IMG/VR virus record: IMGVR_UViG_3300027782_000084
Span: 1 to 62,964 of that record
Strand: one strand, 5' to 3'
Length of the DNA stretch: 62,964 bases
DNA from: a virus
The notes under the pieces were generated by a model that saw nothing but the letters and a program-made list of their open reading frames with translations, searched no databases and was not told the origin of the DNA. Positions 57,342-62,186 of this stretch are shown piece after piece. Position 1 is the first letter of the stretch. Every line of letters starts with the position of its first letter. Position numbers and translations under genes: made by a program.

Positions 57342-58172
57342 TTAATAATTCATATGCAATTCTTCACTGTCTTTTTTATCAAGGAAAGCGTCAAATCTTT
57401 TTTGTGCTTTGCTAGAAGCTGAGATAATAAAGTTCATGTCTTTCTTTAATACTCCCAGCCAGTTGGAGAGATAGCTGGCAGAATTGTTGAAACATTTTTC
57501 AGAATCAATTCCGCAGAAGTTAAGACAGAGGCTAGCAAAAATCTCTGCGGTCAATTCTTCTTTGCTATAATTCTGAGAACCAAAACCATTTTTGATATCG
57601 TCGCTGGTGCTTTTATGCATAGCGTGACCAATCTCGTGAAATGCTGTGGAATAATACTCTTCAACGCTGTTGAAATTTTCTTTCAAAGGCAAATCAATCT
57701 TGTGATCTTGTGGATAGTAACAGGCACGACTGCCACCATACTTAATCTGAATCACGCACTTCTTAATCAACTTCTCTGCTTCTTCTATTGGTGAAAATTC
57801 TAACTTAGGAGTCTCTGGTTGCTTCCATTTGATTCCCTCGACATCGCTCAACCCAAAAACTTTATAATATCTCATCATCGGGAAAGTTCTGGTCAATTCA
57901 TTCTTAGCTTCTGTCTGCAGTAATTTATAGTAAACTACCATGTGAGATTTTGCACCAGCTTTGATCCTTCCGCCTAGTTCCTTGATCTGATTAAATGTAA
58001 AAAAGAAATCGTCAGAGGAAACCATCCGAAGCAAAAATTGATTGATGCCTCTGTAATTCTTTTTTGAAACGCCGTTGCAAATTTCAAATACTTTCCAAGG
58101 CTTCTGCCAAGGGCATACTCCTTTGTTGAGGGCTTCGATGAACTTTTCTGTGATAATTTCGTTTACTTTCAT
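57342..58172 (-). CDS. ArdC-like antirestriction protein with zincin metallopeptidase domain
   Basis: A 276-residue protein. The N-terminal part (MKVNEIITEKFIEALNKG, CPWQKPW, GVSKKNYRGINQFLL, FTFNQIKELGGRIKAGAKS) is the ArdC-type single-strand DNA-binding domain. The C-terminal part has AFHEIGHAMH (His179, Glu180, His183) and ELTAEIFASL, the zincin site. ArdC proteins protect incoming plasmid or phage DNA from host restriction. Leaderless-type promoter and cassette copy 5 lie upstream. Confidence 0.88.
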   Translation of the reverse strand: MKVNEIITEKFIEALNKGVCPWQKPWKVFEICNGVSKKNYRGINQFLLRMVSSDDFFFTFNQIKELGGRIKAGAKSHMVVYYKLLQTEAKNELTRTFPMMRYYKVFGLSDVEGIKWKQPETPKLEFSPIEEAEKLIKKCVIQIKYGGSRACYYPQDHKIDLPLKENFNSVEEYYSTAFHEIGHAMHKSTSDDIKNGFGSQNYSKEELTAEIFASLCLNFCGIDSEKCFNNSASYLSNWLGVLKKDMNFIISASSKAQKRFDAFLDKKDSEELHMNY

Positions 58173-58178
58173 AGCTTA

Positions 58179-58206
58179 AATATATCAGTTTTTTTCTTTT
58201 TGTCTA
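58179..58206 (-). promoter_or_regulatory. Early promoter TAGACA-16-TATATT
   Basis: TAGACA, 16-base spacer ending TGA, TATATT, six bases before the ATG at 58172. Confidence 0.76.
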
Positions 58207-58213
58207 CTAATAA

Positions 58214-58284
58214 ATCTCACTGACCATCAAGGACTTAGAACTACAGGGAGGTTGCTTTTGCAACTTGTTGGTGTAGAATAACTT
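58214..58284 (-). repeat. 71-bp paired-palindrome cassette, copy 5 (divergent region)
   Basis: Palindromes at 58214-58236 and 58262-58284 (48 bp apart). Core ACTACAGGGAGGTTGC. The nearer palindrome is centred 46 bases from the -10 end of the ardC-like promoter, one helical turn closer than most. Confidence 0.82.
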
Positions 58285-58302
58285 ACATACTATAAAAACT
58301 TT

Positions 58303-58310
58303 TGTGTAAT
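58303..58310 (+). promoter_or_regulatory. Late-type motif (TGTGTAAT) before 58330
   Basis: TGTGTAAT on the plus strand, 19 bases before the ATG at 58330. A TTACAT lies 18 bases upstream of its TAATAT, so a sigma70 reading is also possible. Confidence 0.42.
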
Positions 58311-58329
58311 ATACTTTGCAGTTTATTAT

Positions 58330-58527
58330 ATGAGTGATAATATTAAACAAGATATGGATCGCATATTGAGCCATTCATTATTATATAAAAACTTCTTAAG
58401 CGAAAGAGAAGAAATCTTAAAACACAAATGGCTCGAAAGTGAAAAAGCTGGTAAAGATATTGGTTTTGAAAAAGCTTTATTAAGTTGGGTTTGTTACCAC
58501 AGAGATAAGTGGCGTAATAAAAGATAA
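58330..58527 (+). CDS. Small conserved-type hypothetical protein
   Basis: A 65-residue helical protein: SLLYKNFLSEREEILKHKWL, ESEKAGKDIGFEKALLSWV and HRDKWRNKR. I recall this segment as a recurrent small domain in bacterial and phage proteins, without a function. Divergent from the ardC-like gene. Confidence 0.7.
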   Translation: MSDNIKQDMDRILSHSLLYKNFLSEREEILKHKWLESEKAGKDIGFEKALLSWVCYHRDKWRNKR

Positions 58528-58539
58528 ACTATACTCGAT

Positions 58540-58720
58540 GGTGTTGGACGCTACCCCCAACTCGTCTACGCCTTTCGGCTCAGACAGAAATCTTTGGATG
58601 ATAGTCTCCTAAAGTTGTTTCTGTTGCGTGTCTCCAGTTTCTACCTAAGTTATTATTGCAAACTCACAGCTACCACGCCGATCCATCAAGTAATAGAAAA
58701 GAACTATCTGTATGGTATCA
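58540..58720. ncRNA. Possible structured RNA
   Basis: An intergenic segment of about 220 bases, GC-richer than its surroundings, with no convincing ORF. It has several hairpins: GTTGG/CCAAC near 58553-58571, and GTCT/AGAC enclosing GCC/GGC at 58564-58585, where the minus strand would have a GAAA tetraloop. No known RNA family recognised; the strand is uncertain. It precedes a minus-strand terminator. Confidence 0.3.
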
Positions 58721-58743
58721 TAACTAAACTATAAGTCAAATAA

Positions 58744-58772
58744 AAAAGGCGAGGATTTTACTCCTCGCCCTT
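58744..58772 (-). terminator. Rho-independent terminator of 59077-58811 gene
   Basis: Stem GGCGAGGA / TCCTCGCC with a short loop. On the minus strand it is followed by TTTTTTATTTG. Confidence 0.88.
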
Positions 58773-58810
58773 TCTATATGAAGGGGTGAATAAGCCCCAT
58801 CTCTCTATTG

Positions 58811-59077
58811 TTAGACTGGCGAGAGACCACCAGCGATTCGATCATAGCGGAATTGCTTCACGCCAGAATCCATACGACCAGAAAAGCAGAAGCTAGTGAA
58901 TAGCTTATTCCCTGCCTTGCTGATGGTATGAGAAGAAGGCTTGCTGATGATGTAGGTATAAACATCATCCTTGCCGTAAGGTTTGTATTCGATTAAATAC
59001 CTTTTCCCCAAGAGGAAAAGGACGAAGTGTTTCAGATATGAGGTTGCGTATATGATTGCGTTTTTGATTTTGTTCAT
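58811..59077 (-). CDS. Small basic hypothetical protein
   Basis: An 88-residue protein (MNKIKNAIIYATSYLKHFVL, then FLLGKRYLIEYKPYGKDDVY, KAGNKLFTSFCFSGRM). It has an amphipathic/hydrophobic N-terminus; function unknown. Start at 59077 is five bases after the -10; the longer frame begins inside the promoter. Single-gene unit with its own terminator. Confidence 0.7.
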   Translation of the reverse strand: MNKIKNAIIYATSYLKHFVLFLLGKRYLIEYKPYGKDDVYTYIISKPSSHTISKAGNKLFTSFCFSGRMDSGVKQFRYDRIAGGLSPV

Positions 59078-59082
59078 ACTTA

Positions 59083-59110
59083 AATATACCACAGCTTTGT
59101 TTTTTAACAA
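59083..59110 (-). promoter_or_regulatory. Early promoter TTGTTA-16-TATATT
   Basis: TTGTTA, 16-base spacer ending TGG, TATATT, five bases before the ATG at 59077. Confidence 0.74.
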
Positions 59111-59127
59111 GAAATATCTTTAGTTAA

Positions 59128-59198
59128 ATCTCGTTGACCATCAACGACTTACGATTCGAGGGAGGGCGCTTTTGCAACTCTTTGTGCGCCAGATACTT
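59128..59198 (-). repeat. 71-bp paired-palindrome cassette, copy 6
   Basis: Palindromes at 59128-59150 (with perfect inner inverted repeat TCGTTGA/TCAACGA) and 59176-59198, 48 bp apart. Core TTCGAGGGAGGGCGC. Nearer centre 56 bases from the -10 end. Confidence 0.85.
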
Positions 59199-59210
59199 AT
59201 AACAGTTTAA

Positions 59211-59372
59211 TTATTCTTCTGTCTCTTTCCAATTAGGATGAGATTTAGACCATTTAGCGAAAACAACTTCTAGATTATTTAGAAACTTTTCTATTTCAGC
59301 AATAAGTTTTGGATCTTCATCTTTTAAGATTTGTCTTTCCAATATTTTACTTAATCTATTTTGGTGTTTCAT
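59211..59372 (-). CDS. Small helical hypothetical protein
   Basis: A 53-residue charged protein (MKHQNRLSKILERQILKDED, then PKLIAEIEKFLNNLEVVFAK). No family recognised. A TTGATA-17-TAATAT promoter ends nine bases upstream; its TGTAAT also resembles the late motif. Confidence 0.6.
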   Translation of the reverse strand: MKHQNRLSKILERQILKDEDPKLIAEIEKFLNNLEVVFAKWSKSHPNWKETEE

Positions 59373-59381
59373 ATCTACTAT

Positions 59382-59410
59382 ATATTACATCTATTTGCTA
59401 TTAATATCAA
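59382..59410 (-). promoter_or_regulatory. Promoter TTGATA-17-TAATAT
   Basis: TTGATA, 17-base spacer, TAATAT, nine bases before the ATG at 59372. No operator nearby. Confidence 0.55.
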
Positions 59411-59444
59411 TTAAATTCTATTTGTATAATTATTAATTGTTTTT

Positions 59445-59561
59445 TTATTTAAGATGTGTAATAACTATTTTAATCAGCGATTCTATTGCGCTCGAGCTAA
59501 TCACAAACATTATTGTTAAAATTAAAAATTCTGGAAAATATTTAACAAAAAAGTTATTCAC
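59445..59561 (-). CDS. Possible small membrane protein (GTG start)
   Basis: A 38-residue ORF, MNNFFVKYFPEFLILTIMFV followed by ISSSAIESLIKIVITHLK: one clear membrane helix. No good promoter or ribosome site, so it may be chance in AT-rich sequence. Confidence 0.3.
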   Translation of the reverse strand: MNNFFVKYFPEFLILTIMFVISSSAIESLIKIVITHLK

Positions 59562-59602
59562 ATAATGGCTTACATTTTATTTATTATTTAGAGAAAATAA
59601 TT

Positions 59603-59676
59603 CGCTCCTAGCAGGAATCGAACCTGCAACCTACAGTTTAGAAAACTGTTACTCTATCCAGTTGAGTTATAGGAAC
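59603..59676 (-). tRNA. tRNA-Arg (anticodon UCU)
   Basis: Complete cloverleaf: acceptor GTTCCTA/TAGGAGC (one G-U), D-stem ACTC/GAGT, anticodon stem ACAGT/ACTGT with loop TTTCTAA (anticodon TCT), T-arm GCAGG TTCGATT CCTGC, discriminator G, no encoded CCA. It decodes AGA, frequent in AT-rich phages. Confidence 0.95.
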
Positions 59677-59687
59677 GACATTTTACT

Positions 59688-59760
59688 TCGCCTAGGTCAG
59701 ACTCGAACTGACACTTGAACGATTTTAAGTCGTTTTTCTCTGCCATTGGAATACTAGGCG
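59688..59760 (-). tRNA. tRNA with anticodon UAA (nominally Leu) in a class I body
   Basis: Acceptor CGCCTAG/CTAGGCG perfect, D-stem TTCC/AGAA with one mismatch, anticodon stem AACGA/TCGTT with loop CTTAAAA (anticodon TAA), five-base variable loop, T-arm GTCAG TTCGAGT CTGAC, discriminator A. Bacterial tRNA-Leu normally has a long variable arm; this one does not. Confidence 0.85.
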
Positions 59761-59762
59761 AA

Positions 59763-60149
59763 TCAACTATCAGTATCTAGCTTTTCAGCAGAGATTGTTC
59801 CAAGAGAATAGAAGTCTTGAGATTGTGCTGTATGCATAAAAGATTCTACTGGAATGTTCGCAATCGCAGTTTTCATTCTGTGCATCGCAACCGCTTTCAT
59901 CCCGCCCTTCTTTCCTCTAAACTTTTTACCAAGCTTATCAGTCATTCCATTAAGCATATACTTAAACATAACTCGCTCCAACTTTTCCATAGTAATCCAA
60001 AAATATCCAAAGCTAGCACTCATCCATTGAATACTTCCGTTTGTGCCACCCCAATTATATATGCGGTTGTGAAACTGCTCAATGTCCTCTACTTTACCTT
60101 TCATTCCAATAACCCAATGTGCTCCAAGATTTTGTTTAATTAATGTCAT
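59763..60149 (-). CDS. Hypothetical protein, paralogue of 53457-53876
   Basis: A 128-residue protein with QFHNRIYNWGGTNGS, FGYFWITMEKLERVMFKYM, GKKGGMKAVAMHRMK and YSLGTISAEKLD, aligned with the protein at 53457. No function recognised; a duplicate kept on the opposite strand and at lower GC. Leaderless-type promoter. Confidence 0.75.
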   Translation of the reverse strand: MTLIKQNLGAHWVIGMKGKVEDIEQFHNRIYNWGGTNGSIQWMSASFGYFWITMEKLERVMFKYMLNGMTDKLGKKFRGKKGGMKAVAMHRMKTAIANIPVESFMHTAQSQDFYSLGTISAEKLDTDS

Positions 60150-60153
60150 AGTT

Positions 60154-60255
60154 TTAGTTTATCCTATCTTTGTTTGTTGTCAATTCTTTTTGTTTGAAAT
60201 ACCAATCTACATCTTCTTGAGTTGTTTCGGTATACTTGCTATAAGAGTTAAGCAT
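60154..60255 (-). CDS. Possible small protein between tRNA and next promoter
   Basis: A 33-residue polar ORF (MLNSYSKYTETTQEDVDWYF, KQKELTTNKDRIN). Its TAA stop overlaps the -10 of the next promoter, a layout also seen at 54591. Protein-like composition, but very short. Confidence 0.4.
   Translation of the reverse strand: MLNSYSKYTETTQEDVDWYFKQKELTTNKDRIN
60156..60183 (-). promoter_or_regulatory. Early promoter TTGACA-16-TAAACT
   Basis: Consensus TTGACA, 16-base spacer, TAAACT, six bases before the ATG at 60149. No operator. Confidence 0.8.
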
Positions 60256-60275
60256 CCAATCCGCACAAGGAGAAG

Positions 60276-60347
60276 TGGGCAAGGCTGGACTCGAACCAGC
60301 ACTAGGAGCATTATGAGTACTCTGTTTCACCTTTAAACTACTTGCCC
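60276..60347 (-). tRNA. tRNA-Met (anticodon CAU), elongator type
   Basis: Acceptor GGGCAAG/CTTGCCC, D-stem GTTT/AAAC, anticodon stem GAGTA/TGCTC with loop CTCATAA, T-arm GCTGG TTCGAGT CCAGC, discriminator A. A G1-C72 pair rules out an initiator. Could instead be tRNA-Ile if the C34 is lysidinylated. Confidence 0.93.
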
Positions 60348-60539
60348 CACTTTAGAAGGAAAGCTGGAAGGTTTCGGCACTTGGAAAAACTCTACTGCAA
60401 AAGCCTTGGAGATGTTCTCCAAATCTTTGAGTGAGCAAGTTTCCTTGGGCGTACACATACGGATTGCTGAGTTTAGGATAACGGCTCGGTCTTGACCGAA
60501 CACATTCATCACATAGAATGGTGCTGTTTGTTTTGTCAT
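60333..60539 (-). CDS. Small hypothetical protein overlapping a tRNA gene
   Basis: A 68-residue protein (MTKQTAPFYVMNVFGQDRAV, TCSLKDLENISKAFAVEFFQ). Its last codons and stop lie in the first 15 bases of the tRNA-Met gene. The start is set by the promoter six bases upstream. Function unknown. Confidence 0.62.
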   Translation of the reverse strand: MTKQTAPFYVMNVFGQDRAVILNSAIRMCTPKETCSLKDLENISKAFAVEFFQVPKPSSFPSKVGQVV

Positions 60540-60545
60540 AATGTA

Positions 60546-60573
60546 AGAATACCACAACTTGAGTTTTTGTCAA
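60546..60573 (-). promoter_or_regulatory. Early promoter TTGACA-16-TATTCT
   Basis: TTGACA, 16-base spacer ending TGG, TATTCT, six bases before the ATG at 60539. Confidence 0.78.
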
Positions 60574-60580
60574 TAAAAGA

Positions 60581-60603
60581 ATCTCGTTGACTATCAGTAA
60601 CTT
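60581..60603 (-). promoter_or_regulatory. Single operator palindrome
   Basis: Left half ATCTCGTTGA with a degenerate right half. Centred 46 bases from the -10 end of the promoter for 60539; it abuts the neighbouring tRNA gene, so no paired copy. Confidence 0.66.
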
Positions 60604-60693
60604 ACTAGAGGTAGGATTCGAACCTACATTACGCTCAAATCTAGAGCTTCACGAATATAAATCGTGGGTCTTAACCAGTTAGACGACTCTAGT
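60603..60693 (-). tRNA. Class II tRNA with anticodon UAU (identity unclear)
   Basis: Acceptor ACTAGAG/CTCTAGT, D-stem GTCT/AGAC, anticodon stem CACGA/TCGTG with loop TTTATAT (anticodon TAT), long variable arm with stem GCTC/GAGC, T-arm GTAGG TTCGAAT CCTAC, discriminator A. Class II bodies normally belong to Leu, Ser or Tyr, yet UAU reads the Ile codon AUA. Confidence 0.85.
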
Positions 60694-60714
60694 ATGTAGT
60701 GTCAGCCTCCGAAG

Positions 60715-60873
60715 TTACTCGCCAATTTTCTTAATCACTACTTTTGTTCCGTCTGGCCAACGCTTGATGATTTCTCTCCAATGGTTTGCCTCGACTTCTG
60801 CTTCTGCTTGGCTGTTGTGCATATCGTAACTAACCCGAATACCATCTCTCAAAACAATATACTTAACATTCAT
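60715..60873 (-). CDS. Small hypothetical protein
   Basis: A 52-residue protein (MNVKYIVLRDGIRVSYDMHN, AEAEVEANHWREIIKRWPDG). It overlaps the end of the upstream gene by 11 bases and has a strong GGAGG ribosome site within that gene, one of the few true Shine-Dalgarno sites in the early block. Function unknown. Confidence 0.68.
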   Translation of the reverse strand: MNVKYIVLRDGIRVSYDMHNSQAEAEVEANHWREIIKRWPDGTKVVIKKIGE

Positions 60874-61099
60874 TTTCTACCTCCATTACTACTGAGTTGT
60901 CAAATAATGAGCCACCATCTACTGCGTCACAGATAACAATATCATTACTGCCATCGTCACCAGCATAGACGGCTCGGAGTTTCTTTACTTGACTATGTTT
61001 AATGTTTGTCCATTTACTTTCTGGAATGCCAAGGACTTGCAGAGCCTCGACTCTCTCTGGTGAAAGTGCTTCACCGCTTACTGAACATTTGTATGTCAT
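60863..61099 (-). CDS. Small hypothetical protein
   Basis: A 78-residue protein (CSVSGEALSPERVEALQVLG, VKKLRAVYAGDDGSNDIVIC). The N-terminal YKCSVSGEAL resembles the start of small zinc-finger regulators but has too few Cys. Its promoter lies in the tail of the upstream gene. Confidence 0.62.
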   Translation of the reverse strand: MTYKCSVSGEALSPERVEALQVLGIPESKWTNIKHSQVKKLRAVYAGDDGSNDIVICDAVDGGSLFDNSVVMEVENEC

Positions 61100-61103
61100 A
61101 ACT

Positions 61104-61490
61104 TTATACTACTACTAATTCTGTTTTTGTCAAATCAATTTTACGAGGTCGGCCACGACCACGCTTCTCGCCATTAGCCAAAGTCGATGTCGCAACATAA
61201 GCTGATAGTTTTTCTTTTAATTGGACGAATCGCTTGTCTGCATCTTCACGATTAGTACAAGTGAATGCCCAATCGCCCCATTGACTATCGGATGGATACA
61301 TTTCAGCAGGAGGCATCTTGACACCTGCAATCTCGTAACCATTGTGGCGTTTGATAGCGATAACTTCGTAGTTAAAAGCCTCGCTGTCTACTTCATCAAG
61401 TTGCTTTTTATAGATTGCAACATCGCCATCACGCCCAACCATCGTGAACTTAAAGCCTCTGCTAGTAAATGTTTCTTCAAGAATTTTCAA
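61104..61490 (-). CDS. Hypothetical protein with AT-hook-like tail
   Basis: A 128-residue protein: a beta-rich body (FKFTMVGRDGDVAIYKKQ, YEVIAIKRHNGYEIAG, QWGDWAFTC) and a C-terminal AT-hook-like segment KRGRGRPRKID. The GRGRP core binds the minor groove of AT-rich DNA in other proteins. The start is TTG with a strong AAGGAG six bases upstream, overlapping the end of the preceding gene. Confidence 0.68.
   Translation of the reverse strand: MKILEETFTSRGFKFTMVGRDGDVAIYKKQLDEVDSEAFNYEVIAIKRHNGYEIAGVKMPPAEMYPSDSQWGDWAFTCTNREDADKRFVQLKEKLSAYVATSTLANGEKRGRGRPRKIDLTKTELVVV
61106..61133 (-). promoter_or_regulatory. Early promoter TTGACA-16-TAGTAT inside coding sequence
   Basis: TTGACA, 16-base spacer, TAGTAT, six bases before the ATG at 61099. 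Embedded in the last codons of the AT-hook-like gene. Confidence 0.7.
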
Positions 61491-61635
61491 TTTTTACTCC
61501 TTCTGGAAGCCAACCCTTGATGTCGAGTCCGTCTCCGATATAACCAACTTGCATTTCACTTTTAGTTTTGGGGTCTACTGCATAAATAGCGTAGCCACCT
61601 TCAGCGAGTTTTTTGATTTTAGTTATGTTGTCCAT
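61477..61635 (-). CDS. Small hypothetical protein
   Basis: A 52-residue protein (MDNITKIKKLAEGGYAIYAV, SEMQVGYIGDGLDIKGWLPE). Start set by a promoter six bases upstream. Its 3' end carries the Shine-Dalgarno of the next gene, with which it overlaps by 14 bases. Confidence 0.65.
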   Translation of the reverse strand: MDNITKIKKLAEGGYAIYAVDPKTKSEMQVGYIGDGLDIKGWLPEGVKIENS

Positions 61636-61641
61636 CTAAAG

Positions 61642-61669
61642 ATTATACTATACTTTCTTTTTAATTCAA
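61642..61669 (-). promoter_or_regulatory. Early promoter TTGAAT-16-TATAAT
   Basis: TTGAAT, 16-base spacer, perfect TATAAT, six bases before the ATG at 61635. No operator. Confidence 0.8.
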
Positions 61670-62002
61670 GACAAATATATCACGATTAATAACTCCAACC
61701 CATTTTGCTTTATATACTGGCTCAAGGTTATCAGCATAAACAAAGCTATTATACTTATAAGGATTGTAGGTAACTTTTCTTTCTACTTGATCTACTGGCC
61801 AACCATCATCTGGCGTACCACAAACAAAAGCATGGACATTCTTTCTTTGTTCTTTTAAAACCCTGGAACGACCTGCTTGACTCACCCTAAACTCAACATC
61901 TTTAAGAAAGAATTCTGTGCTATGCTGTAATACTTTTCCTTTAAGCATAATAGAAAGACACTTCTTATGTAAATTATAATAAACCTTATGTTTTGCTTTC
62001 AT
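61661..62002 (-). CDS. Conserved-type hypothetical phage protein
   Basis: A 113-residue basic protein: AKHKVYYNLHKKCLSIML, FFLKDVEFRVSQAGRSRVL, QRKNVHAFVCGTP and TYNPYKYNSFVYAD. I recall close relatives across phages and some bacteria, always without a function. Leaderless-type promoter plus cassette copy 7 upstream. Confidence 0.75.
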   Translation of the reverse strand: MKAKHKVYYNLHKKCLSIMLKGKVLQHSTEFFLKDVEFRVSQAGRSRVLKEQRKNVHAFVCGTPDDGWPVDQVERKVTYNPYKYNSFVYADNLEPVYKAKWVGVINRDIFVLN

Positions 62003-62008
62003 CTCATA

Positions 62009-62036
62009 ACTATAACATAAATAATATAAATGTCAA
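62009..62036 (-). promoter_or_regulatory. Early promoter TTGACA-16-TATAGT
   Basis: TTGACA, 16-base spacer ending TGT, TATAGT, six bases before the ATG at 62002. Confidence 0.82.
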
Positions 62037-62043
62037 GCCATGT

Positions 62044-62114
62044 AAACCTTTGATAGATAAGGAGTTGCAAAAGCGGATTGCCCCCGCGCGTAACTCCTTG
62101 ATAATCAGAGACTT
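62044..62114 (-). repeat. 71-bp paired-palindrome cassette, copy 7
   Basis: Palindromes at 62044-62066 and 62092-62114 (48 bp apart), core GCAAAAGCGGATTGCCCCCG in the opposite orientation to other copies. Nearer centre 46 bases from the -10 end of the promoter for 62002. Confidence 0.82.
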
Positions 62115-62136
62115 ATGCATGATGCAATTTGAGCAA

Positions 62137-62164
62137 AAAGAAGCGGAGGGTTTTGCCCTCCGCC
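62137..62164 (-). terminator. Rho-independent terminator after DUF932-family gene
   Basis: Stem GCGGAGGG / CCCTCCGC at 62143-62163 with loop TTTTG. On the minus strand it is followed by TTCTTTTT. Confidence 0.88.
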
Positions 62165-62186
62165 TCTGTTAAAGTTTCGTTTTAGT

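Noticed and set aside
58548-58622. 24-codon plus-strand ORF (MVLDATPNSS...) in the structured intergenic region
   Set aside because: A TAAACT seven bases upstream resembles the early pattern, but there is no -35 at 16 bases and the hairpins better explain the segment.
60603-60693. Class II tRNA with UAU anticodon as a decayed tRNA pseudogene
   Set aside because: All stems, including the acceptor and variable arm, pair well and the T-loop is intact, so I kept it as a tRNA of unclear identity.
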